Shown here one piece after another: positions 8,146 through 16,392 of a DNA stretch of 64,000 nucleotides. A model generated the notes under the pieces. It worked only from the letters and a program-made list of their open reading frames with translations. It was not told the origin of the DNA and did not search any database. Both the position numbers and the translations under genes were made by a program. Origin of the DNA: Streptomyces sp. NBC_01294. GTDB taxonomy: Bacteria > Actinomycetota > Actinomycetes > Streptomycetales > Streptomycetaceae. Each line of letters starts with the position of its first letter. Position 1 is the first letter of the stretch. The stretch is taken from positions 1,922,001-1,986,000 of the forward strand of contig NZ_CP108423.1 of assembly GCF_035917235.1 (NCBI RefSeq). The letters run 5' to 3'.

Positions 8146-10488
8146 ATGTCATCTTCCGGCATCGCCTTCGACCACCGCCGCGTCCAGACCGCCGTGATCG
8201 GCAACAAGAACTCCGACCACCCGGTCATCCTCCCCATGGACGCCCACGAGCTGGACATGTGGCGCAAGGCGCATCCCAACTACACCTACTGGTGCGGCAT
8301 CCAGCTGGGCGGCTGCGGCGGCGAGTTGAGCGACAGGCGGTACACGCAAAAGGTGTGCCACTTCGCGCACCACCCCAGTGCACCCATTTGCCGTCGCACC
8401 GACAACGGCGAGTCCAGCGCCGACCACCTCTTCATCAAGCGCGGCGTGCAGCGGCTGCTGAAGAAGCAGAAGGTGCGCGGCAACGTGAACACCCGCAACC
8501 TCGGCACCGGCCCGGGCGACGCCGTCGACGTCCACCTCCCCGGCGGCCGCCGCCGGCTCCGCTTCCAGCTCAGCTCCCTCGACCACCGCGCCTGGCGACG
8601 CGCCGCGGACGACCTGACCGATGGCTCCGAGGATCTGGACTGGATCTTCGGCCCGGACACCCCCGTCTCCCGCGAACTCGCGGGTCGGCACGGTTTCACC
8701 CTGCGTGTCCGCTGCGAAACCGTGGGCGGTGAACGCCGCGTCCACATCGGAGCAGAGGCCCGCGACCGCACGGTCCAGTGGACCCCGCTCGAAGACTGCA
8801 CGCTGACACCAACGGGCCTCTCCACCCAGCACGTCGAGAAGATCCGGCTGTCTCTCCCCCGCCCCAAACTGCCGTCGTTCCCTCTCCTCGGTGGCCTGGT
8901 CTTCGCGCTTGTACCCGAAGCCAAGGTCCCCACCTCCTCCCCGTTCGCGGTCGGCGACCGCCACCTCGTCGTAGCGGACTTCAAGCCGACCGACAGCCCC
9001 ATCGTCCGCGCGCTCCTCTCTCTCCCCGGCGACACGGACGTCCCACCAGCCGAACACGTCTACCGCATACCCGAGTCCTCCCGGATGCTGGTCACCGACG
9101 ACGGCCGCGGCTGGGCCGTCGAAGCCAACCGCTACGTCCGGCTCAACGCCCACGAGGCCCAGCGCACCGGCCTGTGGTCCCCTCCCCCGCGCTCGCAGGC
9201 CGACAGTCCGCCGCCCTCCACCACGGTTCCACCGGCCGGGAAGAGCCCCGAGCCGCAACCCGCTCGTGTACTCGCCCCACCGAAGGCCCCCGCCGCTGCA
9301 CCGAAGGCGGCCCGCACCCAGGCGGACCTGGTCTCCGCCATGCGCAAGGCGCTCTCCCGCACCGCCCAACGGCGCTCCACCACCACCTGGGAGGAACTCG
9401 CCCGCGGAATCGGCCGAGAGGTTTCGCTCCTATCGAAGAGCGAACGCATCGCACTGCTCGTAGCCGTAGACACACCCCTGTGGGCCAACGTGCCCGTGCT
9501 CTGCGCGCTCATCCAGCACGACAATGGCCCGCTGCCCGAGCTGGGCGATGTCCTTGACCGGCTCGGGGTGCAGAACTCCAAGGGTTCACATCGCCTCAAG
9601 CAGTGGGCCACCGTTGAGATTGAGCGCGCCCATGCCGCGTACGGTCAGCCATCGCAGGCCATGAAGCCCCGCCTGGAGCTGAGCTCCGCGCCTTCCGTGC
9701 CCGAGGTTACGGTCGCCAAGGCGCTTCGCACCTGGGTCAACCCACAGATGATCCCTGCACCGAAGCGGTCGGCCGCAACACCGGTGACGAAGCGCACCGA
9801 CGCACGGATCAGCGAACTGATCGCCGAGCTTCGCAAGATACAACCGAAAGTCAGCAGGCCGGTTCGCAAGCGCGCCAACAAGGCGGTCACGGGCGCCCGG
9901 GTATGGCTCGGCGAACTACCGGTCCAGCAATCGCCCAGGAAAAGCCCGGTTGCCACCCAGAGTCGCCAACACCACGTCAGCTCCCTGGAGAACGCCCTCA
10001 GCGCCGCCTGCAAGGACATCGCCGCCGCGCAGCTCCGTGAACGTCAGGAGCAGGAACAGCCTCCGCCTGCCCCCGCAGAGCCAAAGGAGTCAGTGCCCGC
10101 ACCGCTCCCTTCAGCACCGAAGGCTTCCTCCGGCACGCTGTATGAGCGGCTCAAGCGTCAGCTGATCAACGCGGCCGCCCAAGGCCAGACCATCCCACTC
10201 CTTGACCTGGAAAGCGGCCCCACCCTCCCGGACGAGACGCTGCGCTGGCTGCTGACTTCCATCGACCGAAACGTCGGGCCCGATGCCCCGCTGCTCTCCG
10301 CACTGGTCACCGCCCCGGACGGTGGGCCCGTGCTGTTCTTCCGCCAGATCCTCAAGGAGGCCGGGCTTGCGCCGCCGGAGACCGACGGATGGCTCACGGT
10401 CGTCTGGCGCAGGGAACAACAGCGGGCCCATGCGGCGTACGCGAACCCACCGCGTGAGCTTCCGCCGAGGCTGATGCCCCCGGCCTGA
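8146..10488 (+). CDS. CoiA-like protein with degenerate nuclease domain, extra gene in DISARM locus
   Basis: A 780-residue protein. The N-terminus looks like the CoiA competence family: Cys50 and Cys57, then CHFAH at 71-75 and Cys82 form a likely zinc site; HLFIKRGVQRLL (94-105) matches the helix that follows; AVDV (126-129) and RFQLSS (139-144) sit where CoiA-like restriction-endonuclease folds carry the catalytic D and (E/Q)xQ/K. The end of the core is R-F-Q-L rather than E-x-K, so activity may be altered. A Pro-rich linker (about 345-385) leads to a helical C-terminal half containing two copies of a roughly 110-residue unit, ending in ERAHAAYGQP and QRAHAAYANP. Position between drmMI and drmA suggests a DISARM accessory nuclease or DNA-binding subunit; this is inferred. 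ATG 8146 is the first start after the hairpin. Confidence 0.7.
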   Translation: MSSSGIAFDHRRVQTAVIGNKNSDHPVILPMDAHELDMWRKAHPNYTYWCGIQLGGCGGELSDRRYTQKVCHFAHHPSAPICRRTDNGESSADHLFIKRGVQRLLKKQKVRGNVNTRNLGTGPGDAVDVHLPGGRRRLRFQLSSLDHRAWRRAADDLTDGSEDLDWIFGPDTPVSRELAGRHGFTLRVRCETVGGERRVHIGAEARDRTVQWTPLEDCTLTPTGLSTQHVEKIRLSLPRPKLPSFPLLGGLVFALVPEAKVPTSSPFAVGDRHLVVADFKPTDSPIVRALLSLPGDTDVPPAEHVYRIPESSRMLVTDDGRGWAVEANRYVRLNAHEAQRTGLWSPPPRSQADSPPPSTTVPPAGKSPEPQPARVLAPPKAPAAAPKAARTQADLVSAMRKALSRTAQRRSTTTWEELARGIGREVSLLSKSERIALLVAVDTPLWANVPVLCALIQHDNGPLPELGDVLDRLGVQNSKGSHRLKQWATVEIERAHAAYGQPSQAMKPRLELSSAPSVPEVTVAKALRTWVNPQMIPAPKRSAATPVTKRTDARISELIAELRKIQPKVSRPVRKRANKAVTGARVWLGELPVQQSPRKSPVATQSRQHHVSSLENALSAACKDIAAAQLRERQEQEQPPPAPAEPKESVPAPLPSAPKASSGTLYERLKRQLINAAAQGQTIPLLDLESGPTLPDETLRWLLTSIDRNVGPDAPLLSALVTAPDGGPVLFFRQILKEAGLAPPETDGWLTVVWRREQQRAHAAYANPPRELPPRLMPPA

Positions 10489-10797
10489 TCCACTCGCAGG
10501 TCAGGCGCGGAACTCCCCGTGCCTGACAGCGGAGAAGAAGCACGTCCAGCCGACCGCCGGGAACACGAGCACCGGGCCTCAGAGCGAAGTGCCACAGGCC
10601 CAACGCCTCCGCCTCCAGCGCCCATGTAACCGGTACCACTCGCGCCTCCTCCGCGAGGCAACCACATCCACCATGCGCGTGCACTGGCAGACCGGGCAGC
10701 ACGACGACAGGACCCGCTGCCGCGACTGCAAGCGCCAGCCATGCCTCTGAGGGCGGAGTCACAGCCCAAACGAAGAACACTTGTGTGAACTAAGTCA
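10489..10797 (+). other. Gap with a possible small cysteine-containing ORF (10589-10750)
   Basis: No recognised gene lies in these 309 bp. One frame is open from 10475 to 10750; from GTG 10589 it would give 53 residues ending CRDCKRQPCL. There is no clear ribosome-binding site and no family match by eye, so it may be noise. Confidence 0.25.
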
Positions 10798-10800
10798 ATG
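10784..10800 (+). promoter_or_regulatory. Shared motif TGTGAACTAAGTCAATG
   Basis: This matches 12432-12448 before drmA (TGTGAACTGAGTCAATG) at 16 of 17 positions and shares GTGAACT with the palindrome before drmD. Here it abuts or overlaps the start of the 536-residue gene, so it is either a promoter element of a near-leaderless transcript or an operator. Confidence 0.55.
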
Positions 10801-12408
10801 GACGTAGAGTTGTCGACCATGACCACCACGGGGAATCTCGCCGACTTCCGCTCCCTACGCCGCGCATGGTTCGAGGACGTCACTCAGCAACTGTCCCGCC
10901 TCCTCGAGAGGTTGTCTCCGGAGATCCACTCCGCCATCCCGGACGACCTCGGCCCCCGCGACCTCCTCGCCGCCACCGCGCTCGCCCGTACCGCCCAGGC
11001 CGACATGGAGCGCCAGGAGATCGCATACGTGGCGGGCGACCTCGTCCGCCTGGCCGGCGGGCGCGGGGCCCGCCATCCGCAGCGGGTCGCCGAGGTCGAG
11101 GCGCTGTGGACCGCGCTGCGCGAGCCCACCATCCCCCTCCTCCACTCGTGGTGGCGCGAGCCGCTCGGCGAGGGGCTCCTCGCCTACTGGGCGCACTCCA
11201 GGGCCGCCTCCGTGGGCTGGCCGCAGGTGCACAAGGAGCTGCGCGAGCGCTGGTCGGTGGACAGTGACGGCATCTGGCGACGCGATCTCGGACCCGCCCA
11301 TGGGCCGGACGATGGCGACTGGTCCGGGTACTTCGCCTATCTGGAGACGCACACGCACGGCCAGGAGGCCCAGTTCGCGCGGATGCTCCTGACCCGCTTC
11401 GACGGGCTGGCCGAGGAGATCGACGCGTTCACCTCGGAGTGCGCCGCCGAGCTGGCGGCCGCACCCCACCTGGCCCTCGTACACGCGGAACGCAGGCTCG
11501 CCGAATCGCTTACGACCGTGGTCGAGGGGAACCTCGAAGCCGGGGGCGACGACCTGCCCGACGACCTCCATTCCGCCATGCAGGAGATCGTGAGGACCGG
11601 CCGCTCGTACCTGGAGTGGCTGGAGGGCGAGTTCCTCCCACACCTCACCCCACTGGAGCGGGCCCACCTCTCCCTCGACTCACCGGAGGCCGCCCGCATA
11701 GAGGCGTATCTGCAGCGGTACACGCAGATCTGGTGCGCCCCGGGCGACCCGGCGCTGCCCACGCCGGTCTTCACCGAGGAGGACTACGCCCCCCTGAAGC
11801 CGGCCGAGCGCCCGCACTCGATCGTCCCGGAGTGGATGGGCGCGGTCGCCAAGGCCTATGCCGAGGCGGGCCCGTTGGGCTGGACCGGCACCGTCGGTTC
11901 ACAGCCCTGGTGGCTCTACGTCGCCGACGCAGGCCTCGAGTCGGCGGCGGCCATGCGCTTCAAGCACGACGGGCAGGTGCGCATCGGACACCGTACGCTC
12001 GACGACCCGCACGACATGCTCGTCGGATTCCCTCAGAACGACCCCGACGCACACAACCTGCACATGCGATTCCGCTACGACGAGGACGACGCGCACCAGA
12101 TGTGCGAGCTGCTGATCCTGTCGCGGGCGGGGCGCACCCAGCTGGGTTTCCTGGTCCGCGACGCGAGCGGGGCGTACCGCATGCTGCGGGCGGTCAGCGT
12201 CCCGCTGCCCGAAGCCCTGCGGGAGGCCATGCAGGACAAGGCGTTGCGTCGGCTGGACAGCATGACCGGGGGTGATCCCCGGGTGCTGGCGAAGCTCATC
12301 GAGCCCGAACCGACCCCCCAGGCCTTCGAAGACGACGAGGTGGACGAGGACGAGTCGGCCGGTCTGCTCGACGGCGGGCTCTTCCCTCGCGGCGACACCC
12401 TGTTCTGA
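10798..12408 (+). CDS. Uncharacterised DISARM-associated protein with DrmMI-like C-terminal tail
   Basis: A 536-residue soluble protein with no domain I recognise. It is largely alpha-helical and acidic in the N-terminal 300 residues (helices around LAATALARTAQADMERQEIA and FARMLLTRFDGLAEEIDAF), with a mixed alpha/beta part around 360-490 that includes WWLYVADAGLESAAAMRF and ELLILSRAGRTQLGFLVRDA. An acidic linker (FEDDEVDEDES) precedes the terminal GGLFPRGDTLF, which repeats the last residues of DrmMI. It sits between the CoiA-like gene and drmA, in the same orientation and behind the shared GTGAACT motif. ATG 10798 lies inside that motif; ATG 10819 is an alternative start, and neither has a good ribosome site. 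A bridging or specificity role with DrmMI is my inference. Confidence 0.75.
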   Translation: MDVELSTMTTTGNLADFRSLRRAWFEDVTQQLSRLLERLSPEIHSAIPDDLGPRDLLAATALARTAQADMERQEIAYVAGDLVRLAGGRGARHPQRVAEVEALWTALREPTIPLLHSWWREPLGEGLLAYWAHSRAASVGWPQVHKELRERWSVDSDGIWRRDLGPAHGPDDGDWSGYFAYLETHTHGQEAQFARMLLTRFDGLAEEIDAFTSECAAELAAAPHLALVHAERRLAESLTTVVEGNLEAGGDDLPDDLHSAMQEIVRTGRSYLEWLEGEFLPHLTPLERAHLSLDSPEAARIEAYLQRYTQIWCAPGDPALPTPVFTEEDYAPLKPAERPHSIVPEWMGAVAKAYAEAGPLGWTGTVGSQPWWLYVADAGLESAAAMRFKHDGQVRIGHRTLDDPHDMLVGFPQNDPDAHNLHMRFRYDEDDAHQMCELLILSRAGRTQLGFLVRDASGAYRMLRAVSVPLPEALREAMQDKALRRLDSMTGGDPRVLAKLIEPEPTPQAFEDDEVDEDESAGLLDGGLFPRGDTLF

Positions 12409-12430
12409 CCGCAACGAGACACGAACTTCG

Positions 12431-12448
12431 TTGTGAACTGAGTCAATG
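12431..12448 (+). promoter_or_regulatory. Shared motif TTGTGAACTGAGTCAATG before drmA
   Basis: Near-identical to the element at 10784-10800. It lies 114 bp before the drmA start, and a TAGTCT box at 12492-12497 also occurs in the drmD leader (363-368). Together they suggest that the locus has at least three co-regulated promoters. Confidence 0.55.
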
Positions 12449-12561
12449 TGCACAATTCTCTGTGAGGGCGCCATCCAAAGCCCTCCACCGGTAGTCTCAA
12501 GCCTGGCGGCCCCTCACAGAGGCCACCGACCGGCTCCCTCGCACGAAAGGGCCTGATCCGC

Positions 12562-15500
12562 ATGCCGCCCCAGCCCGCCGCCACTCCCGGCGTGCCGCAC
12601 CCCCTCGACGAGGTGCCGCAGACCTTCCTCCCCGGTGACTCGTACGACGTGCGTGACAAGCTGGCCGAGTTCATCCGCCTCGACCTGCTCGGGCCCTGGG
12701 ACGGCGACACGGAGGCACTCCCGCCCCGCTCCGCCGGACCGCGCGACCGCTACCTCGTCGGCATGCTCGGGCCCCGGCCTGAAAGCAGCGAGACCGCGAC
12801 TCAGATCGCCCGTACCGCCGCCCAGATCGCCGACGTCGAGCCGGGCAGCGACGACGGCCAGGAGGAGGGCGGGCCGCAGGAGCGGCTGACCCCGCAGGCG
12901 TCAGGGCGGATCTGGGCCTCGTCGATGGGTCTGTCGTTCGTGGTTCCCGCATCGATCGGCGCCCTCAGCGTCAAGGCCTCTTGGGGCCGGTACTCGCTCT
13001 CCACCGCCCTCACCGACGACGGGCGGTCCGCCCAGGTCTGGGGGCGCGAGCCGGTCGAGCACCCCTGCGACATCAACGTCACCCGCACCGGGGACCAGAG
13101 CCGCATCCTGGAAGGCGACGCGTCCTCGGGGATCTGCCTCGACGTACAGGTGCGCGAACGCGCCGGCGGTCAGGGCGGCGAGGACCTTCGAGTCGTCGAG
13201 ATCGCGCTCGTCAATCGACTGCGGGAGAACGACGCGGAGCGCCGGGACACCCAGTGGCTGTTCCAGACGGGTCTCACCGTGACCGCGTTCCCCGACGACA
13301 AGGCCGCTGTCTTCCTGCCGATCGACGATCCGCTGGACCCCACGTCCTCGGGCGGCGCCGAGGACGTCGAGGAACGTCGGCTGCGCCTTCTCTACCGCGA
13401 CAGCCTGCGCCATGCCGTCGGCCGTAACACTGCTGTCCAGGTCGACGTCCGCAAGGGCGAACGCCGGGCCCACCGGCTGCGGACCAACTGGCTGCCCGAA
13501 CACGACGTTCCGGCCACCACGGCACCCACCGCCACCGAGCAGCCCCTGCTCGCCGGGCTCGAACTCGGCATGGACGAACTCGCAGCCCTGGCCGTGCCCG
13601 GGCGCCACAAGGAGCTCAGCGACACGCTCGCGCCCCTCGCCGACGGCTACCACACCTGGCTCCAGGGGCAGCGCGCCAAGACCCGTACGCTGCCCGAGGA
13701 CCTGCGGGTCGCCGCTGAGACCGCCATCGACCAGGCCGAGGACGTCTGCCACCGCATCGCGTTCGGCATCGACGCGCTCAGCTCCGACCCCCAGGCCCTG
13801 GAAGCGTTCCGCTTCGCCAACCGGGCCATGGCACACCAGCGGCGGAACACGGCCATCACCGCCCTGCGCGCCGGACAGGACGCCCTCGGCTACGAAGAGG
13901 CCGTCGCCGCGGTTGACAAGAAGGGTAAGGAGGCGGCCAGTTGGCGGCCCTTCCAGCTCGCCTTCGTCCTGCTGAACCTGGCCTCCCTGAGCCAGCCCGG
14001 CCACCCGCACCGCGGCACCGGCCGCGAGGCTCTCGTCGACCTGCTGTTCTTCCCCACCGGCGGCGGCAAGACCGAGGCGTATCTGGGTCTGGCGGCGTAC
14101 ACCTTCGCCCTGCGCCGTCTCCAGGGAATCGTGGGCCGCGGTACCGAGGCACGCGACGGCAGTGCCGGCGTCGGGGTCCTCATGCGGTACACGCTGCGGC
14201 TGCTGACGGCCCAGCAGTTCCAGCGGGCGGCCGCACTCGTCAGCGCCTGCGAGGTGCTGCGACGCGAGGAGTTCGCGCGCGACCGACGGTGGGGCGAGGC
14301 CCCGTTCCGTATCGGCCTGTGGGTCGGCAACTCCGTGTCGCCCAACTGGTCCTCGGAGGCGCAGGAGCAGATCGCGGGCGCGAAGGAGAGCGCGAGCGAC
14401 AAGCATGCCCGGGTGATCCAGGTCCTGACCTGTCCGTGGTGCGGCGAGGGCCTGACCGCCCACTCGAACATGAACTACGACGAGGACCGGCGCCGGGTGC
14501 TGCTGTACTGCCCCCGCGGCGAGGGCGAGGGGCGCTGCCCCTTCTCCCGGCTCGGCGCGCCCGGCGAGGGCATTCCCGTCCTCACCGTCGACGAGGAGAT
14601 CTACCGGCTCGCGCCCGCGATGGTGATCGCCACCGTGGACAAGCTGGCGCAGCTCCCTTGGAACGGATACGCGGGGCTGCTCTTCGGACGGGTCACCGAG
14701 TGGTGCCCCCGGCACGGCTATCGCCACGACGACCTGGACCAGCGCACCGGCTGCCGCAGCCGGCATACCCGCAAGGGTGACAGGCTGCCCGCGGTTGCTG
14801 CCCAGCCTGTCACCCGGCTGCGACCCCCGGACCTGATCATTCAGGACGAGCTGCACCTGATCTCCGGTGCGCTCGGCACCACGGTGGGACTGTTCGAGGC
14901 TGCCGTCGACCAGCTGTGCAGCTGGTCGTACACGGACACGGAGGGGCGTCGCCAGGAGGTGGGACCGAAGATCATCGCTTCCACGGCGACGACCAAGCGT
15001 GCCGCGGACCAGGTACGCGGTGTGTTCGCGCGGAAGGTCGCCGTCTTCCCACCGCAGGTCCTGGACGTGGGCGACACCTTCTTCTCCCGGCAGGTCGAGC
15101 TGAGCCGTACCGATCCCGGCCGCCGCTACCTCGGGGTGTGCGCGCACGGTACACGACTGAAGGCTGCCGAGATCCGGGTCGCCGAGATCCTCCTGCTGGG
15201 CGGGCAGGAACTCTTCGACACCTATGGCGCCCCGGCCGATCCGTACATGACACTGGTCGGCTACTTCAACGCGACGCGGGAACTCGCCGGCATGAGGCGG
15301 TACATGGACGACGACATCGCCACCCGGGTCCGCGTGAACGGCGGCCGCAAGGGCCACCGGACGATCGCCGACCGTATCGTCACCAAAGCCGGCATGCTGG
15401 GCATCCAGGAGCTGACGTCGCGGATCTCCTCCGCCGACATCGGCGCCACCCTCAAGCGGCTGGAGACACCGTTCGATCCCGAGCGGGACACCTCGGTGCG

Positions 15501-16392
15501 GCGCCGTGCGCTGTTCGCCGAGTACGCGGCCGCCCTCCGGGACAAGCGGGACTCGCGGGTGACGCTCACACCCGTCCAGAAGCAGGCCGTGGACGTCGTG
15601 CTCGCCACCTCCATGCTCCAGGTCGGTGTGGACGTATCCCGGTTCGGCCTGATGCTCATCGTCGGCCAGCCCAAGAACACCGCCGAATACATCCAGGCAT
15701 CCTCGCGCGTGGGCCGTGACGCCCGCCGGCCCGGCCTCGTCGTCACCCTCTACAACTGGTCACGTCCCCGTGACCTGGCGCACTTCGAGGACTTCGCGCA
15801 CTACCACGACACCTTCTACCGCCAGGTCGAGGCCCTGTCCGTCACGCCGTTCACCCGCCGGGCCCTCGACCGGGGCACCGCGCCGACCTATGTCGCGGCC
15901 CTGCGCCAGGCCGCGTACGAGCACTCGCGCAACACCGATGCGCACCACGTGGACCTTGACGGCCCCATCGCCACCCAGGTCGAACAGCGGCTGCTGGAAC
16001 GAGCGGACCGGGTCGGAGGCGAACGTGCCCAGCGCTATCTGTCCGAGCGCATCACCGCGCTGAAGGACTCCTGGGCCGAGCAGCGCGAGAGCGGCGGTGT
16101 CCTCGGCTATCGCAAGGAGAAGAGGAAAGACACCCTGGTCAAGGGCCTGTTGAACCGGGCAGACGGTTCACGGTGGGACGAGCTCACCGTGCCCATGTCG
16201 ATGCGGGAGACGGAGAACGAACTCAATCTCCTGCTGTCCGGAGGGGGAAAGTTCATGGAACAGGCCACCCACAGCGGGCCGGAGTGGCGTTTCACTCCGG
16301 CGGATGACGAGAGCACCACCTCCGACGCGCCGGTCGACGCCGACGAGTACGGGATCACCACGGCCGGGCCGGCTGGAAAGGGACGACGATGA
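12562..16392 (+). CDS. drmA: DrmA, DISARM core helicase
   Basis: 1,276 residues with the motifs of the DrmA helicase: Walker A PTGGGKTEAYLGL (Lys502), the unusual DEAD-box variant DELH (762-765, in IIQDELHLISG) and the motif VI-like SSRVGRDARRPG (about 1047-1058). Two cysteine groups between the motifs (CPWCGEGL with a later CP, and EWCPRHG with GCRSRH) probably bind zinc. In DISARM, DrmA and DrmB form the DNA-binding core complex common to both classes. The start ATG 12562 has AAAGGG upstream. The stop overlaps the drmB start by 4 bp, which matches the fixed drmA-drmB pairing. Confidence 0.93.
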   Translation: MPPQPAATPGVPHPLDEVPQTFLPGDSYDVRDKLAEFIRLDLLGPWDGDTEALPPRSAGPRDRYLVGMLGPRPESSETATQIARTAAQIADVEPGSDDGQEEGGPQERLTPQASGRIWASSMGLSFVVPASIGALSVKASWGRYSLSTALTDDGRSAQVWGREPVEHPCDINVTRTGDQSRILEGDASSGICLDVQVRERAGGQGGEDLRVVEIALVNRLRENDAERRDTQWLFQTGLTVTAFPDDKAAVFLPIDDPLDPTSSGGAEDVEERRLRLLYRDSLRHAVGRNTAVQVDVRKGERRAHRLRTNWLPEHDVPATTAPTATEQPLLAGLELGMDELAALAVPGRHKELSDTLAPLADGYHTWLQGQRAKTRTLPEDLRVAAETAIDQAEDVCHRIAFGIDALSSDPQALEAFRFANRAMAHQRRNTAITALRAGQDALGYEEAVAAVDKKGKEAASWRPFQLAFVLLNLASLSQPGHPHRGTGREALVDLLFFPTGGGKTEAYLGLAAYTFALRRLQGIVGRGTEARDGSAGVGVLMRYTLRLLTAQQFQRAAALVSACEVLRREEFARDRRWGEAPFRIGLWVGNSVSPNWSSEAQEQIAGAKESASDKHARVIQVLTCPWCGEGLTAHSNMNYDEDRRRVLLYCPRGEGEGRCPFSRLGAPGEGIPVLTVDEEIYRLAPAMVIATVDKLAQLPWNGYAGLLFGRVTEWCPRHGYRHDDLDQRTGCRSRHTRKGDRLPAVAAQPVTRLRPPDLIIQDELHLISGALGTTVGLFEAAVDQLCSWSYTDTEGRRQEVGPKIIASTATTKRAADQVRGVFARKVAVFPPQVLDVGDTFFSRQVELSRTDPGRRYLGVCAHGTRLKAAEIRVAEILLLGGQELFDTYGAPADPYMTLVGYFNATRELAGMRRYMDDDIATRVRVNGGRKGHRTIADRIVTKAGMLGIQELTSRISSADIGATLKRLETPFDPERDTSVRRRALFAEYAAALRDKRDSRVTLTPVQKQAVDVVLATSMLQVGVDVSRFGLMLIVGQPKNTAEYIQASSRVGRDARRPGLVVTLYNWSRPRDLAHFEDFAHYHDTFYRQVEALSVTPFTRRALDRGTAPTYVAALRQAAYEHSRNTDAHHVDLDGPIATQVEQRLLERADRVGGERAQRYLSERITALKDSWAEQRESGGVLGYRKEKRKDTLVKGLLNRADGSRWDELTVPMSMRETENELNLLLSGGGKFMEQATHSGPEWRFTPADDESTTSDAPVDADEYGITTAGPAGKGRR

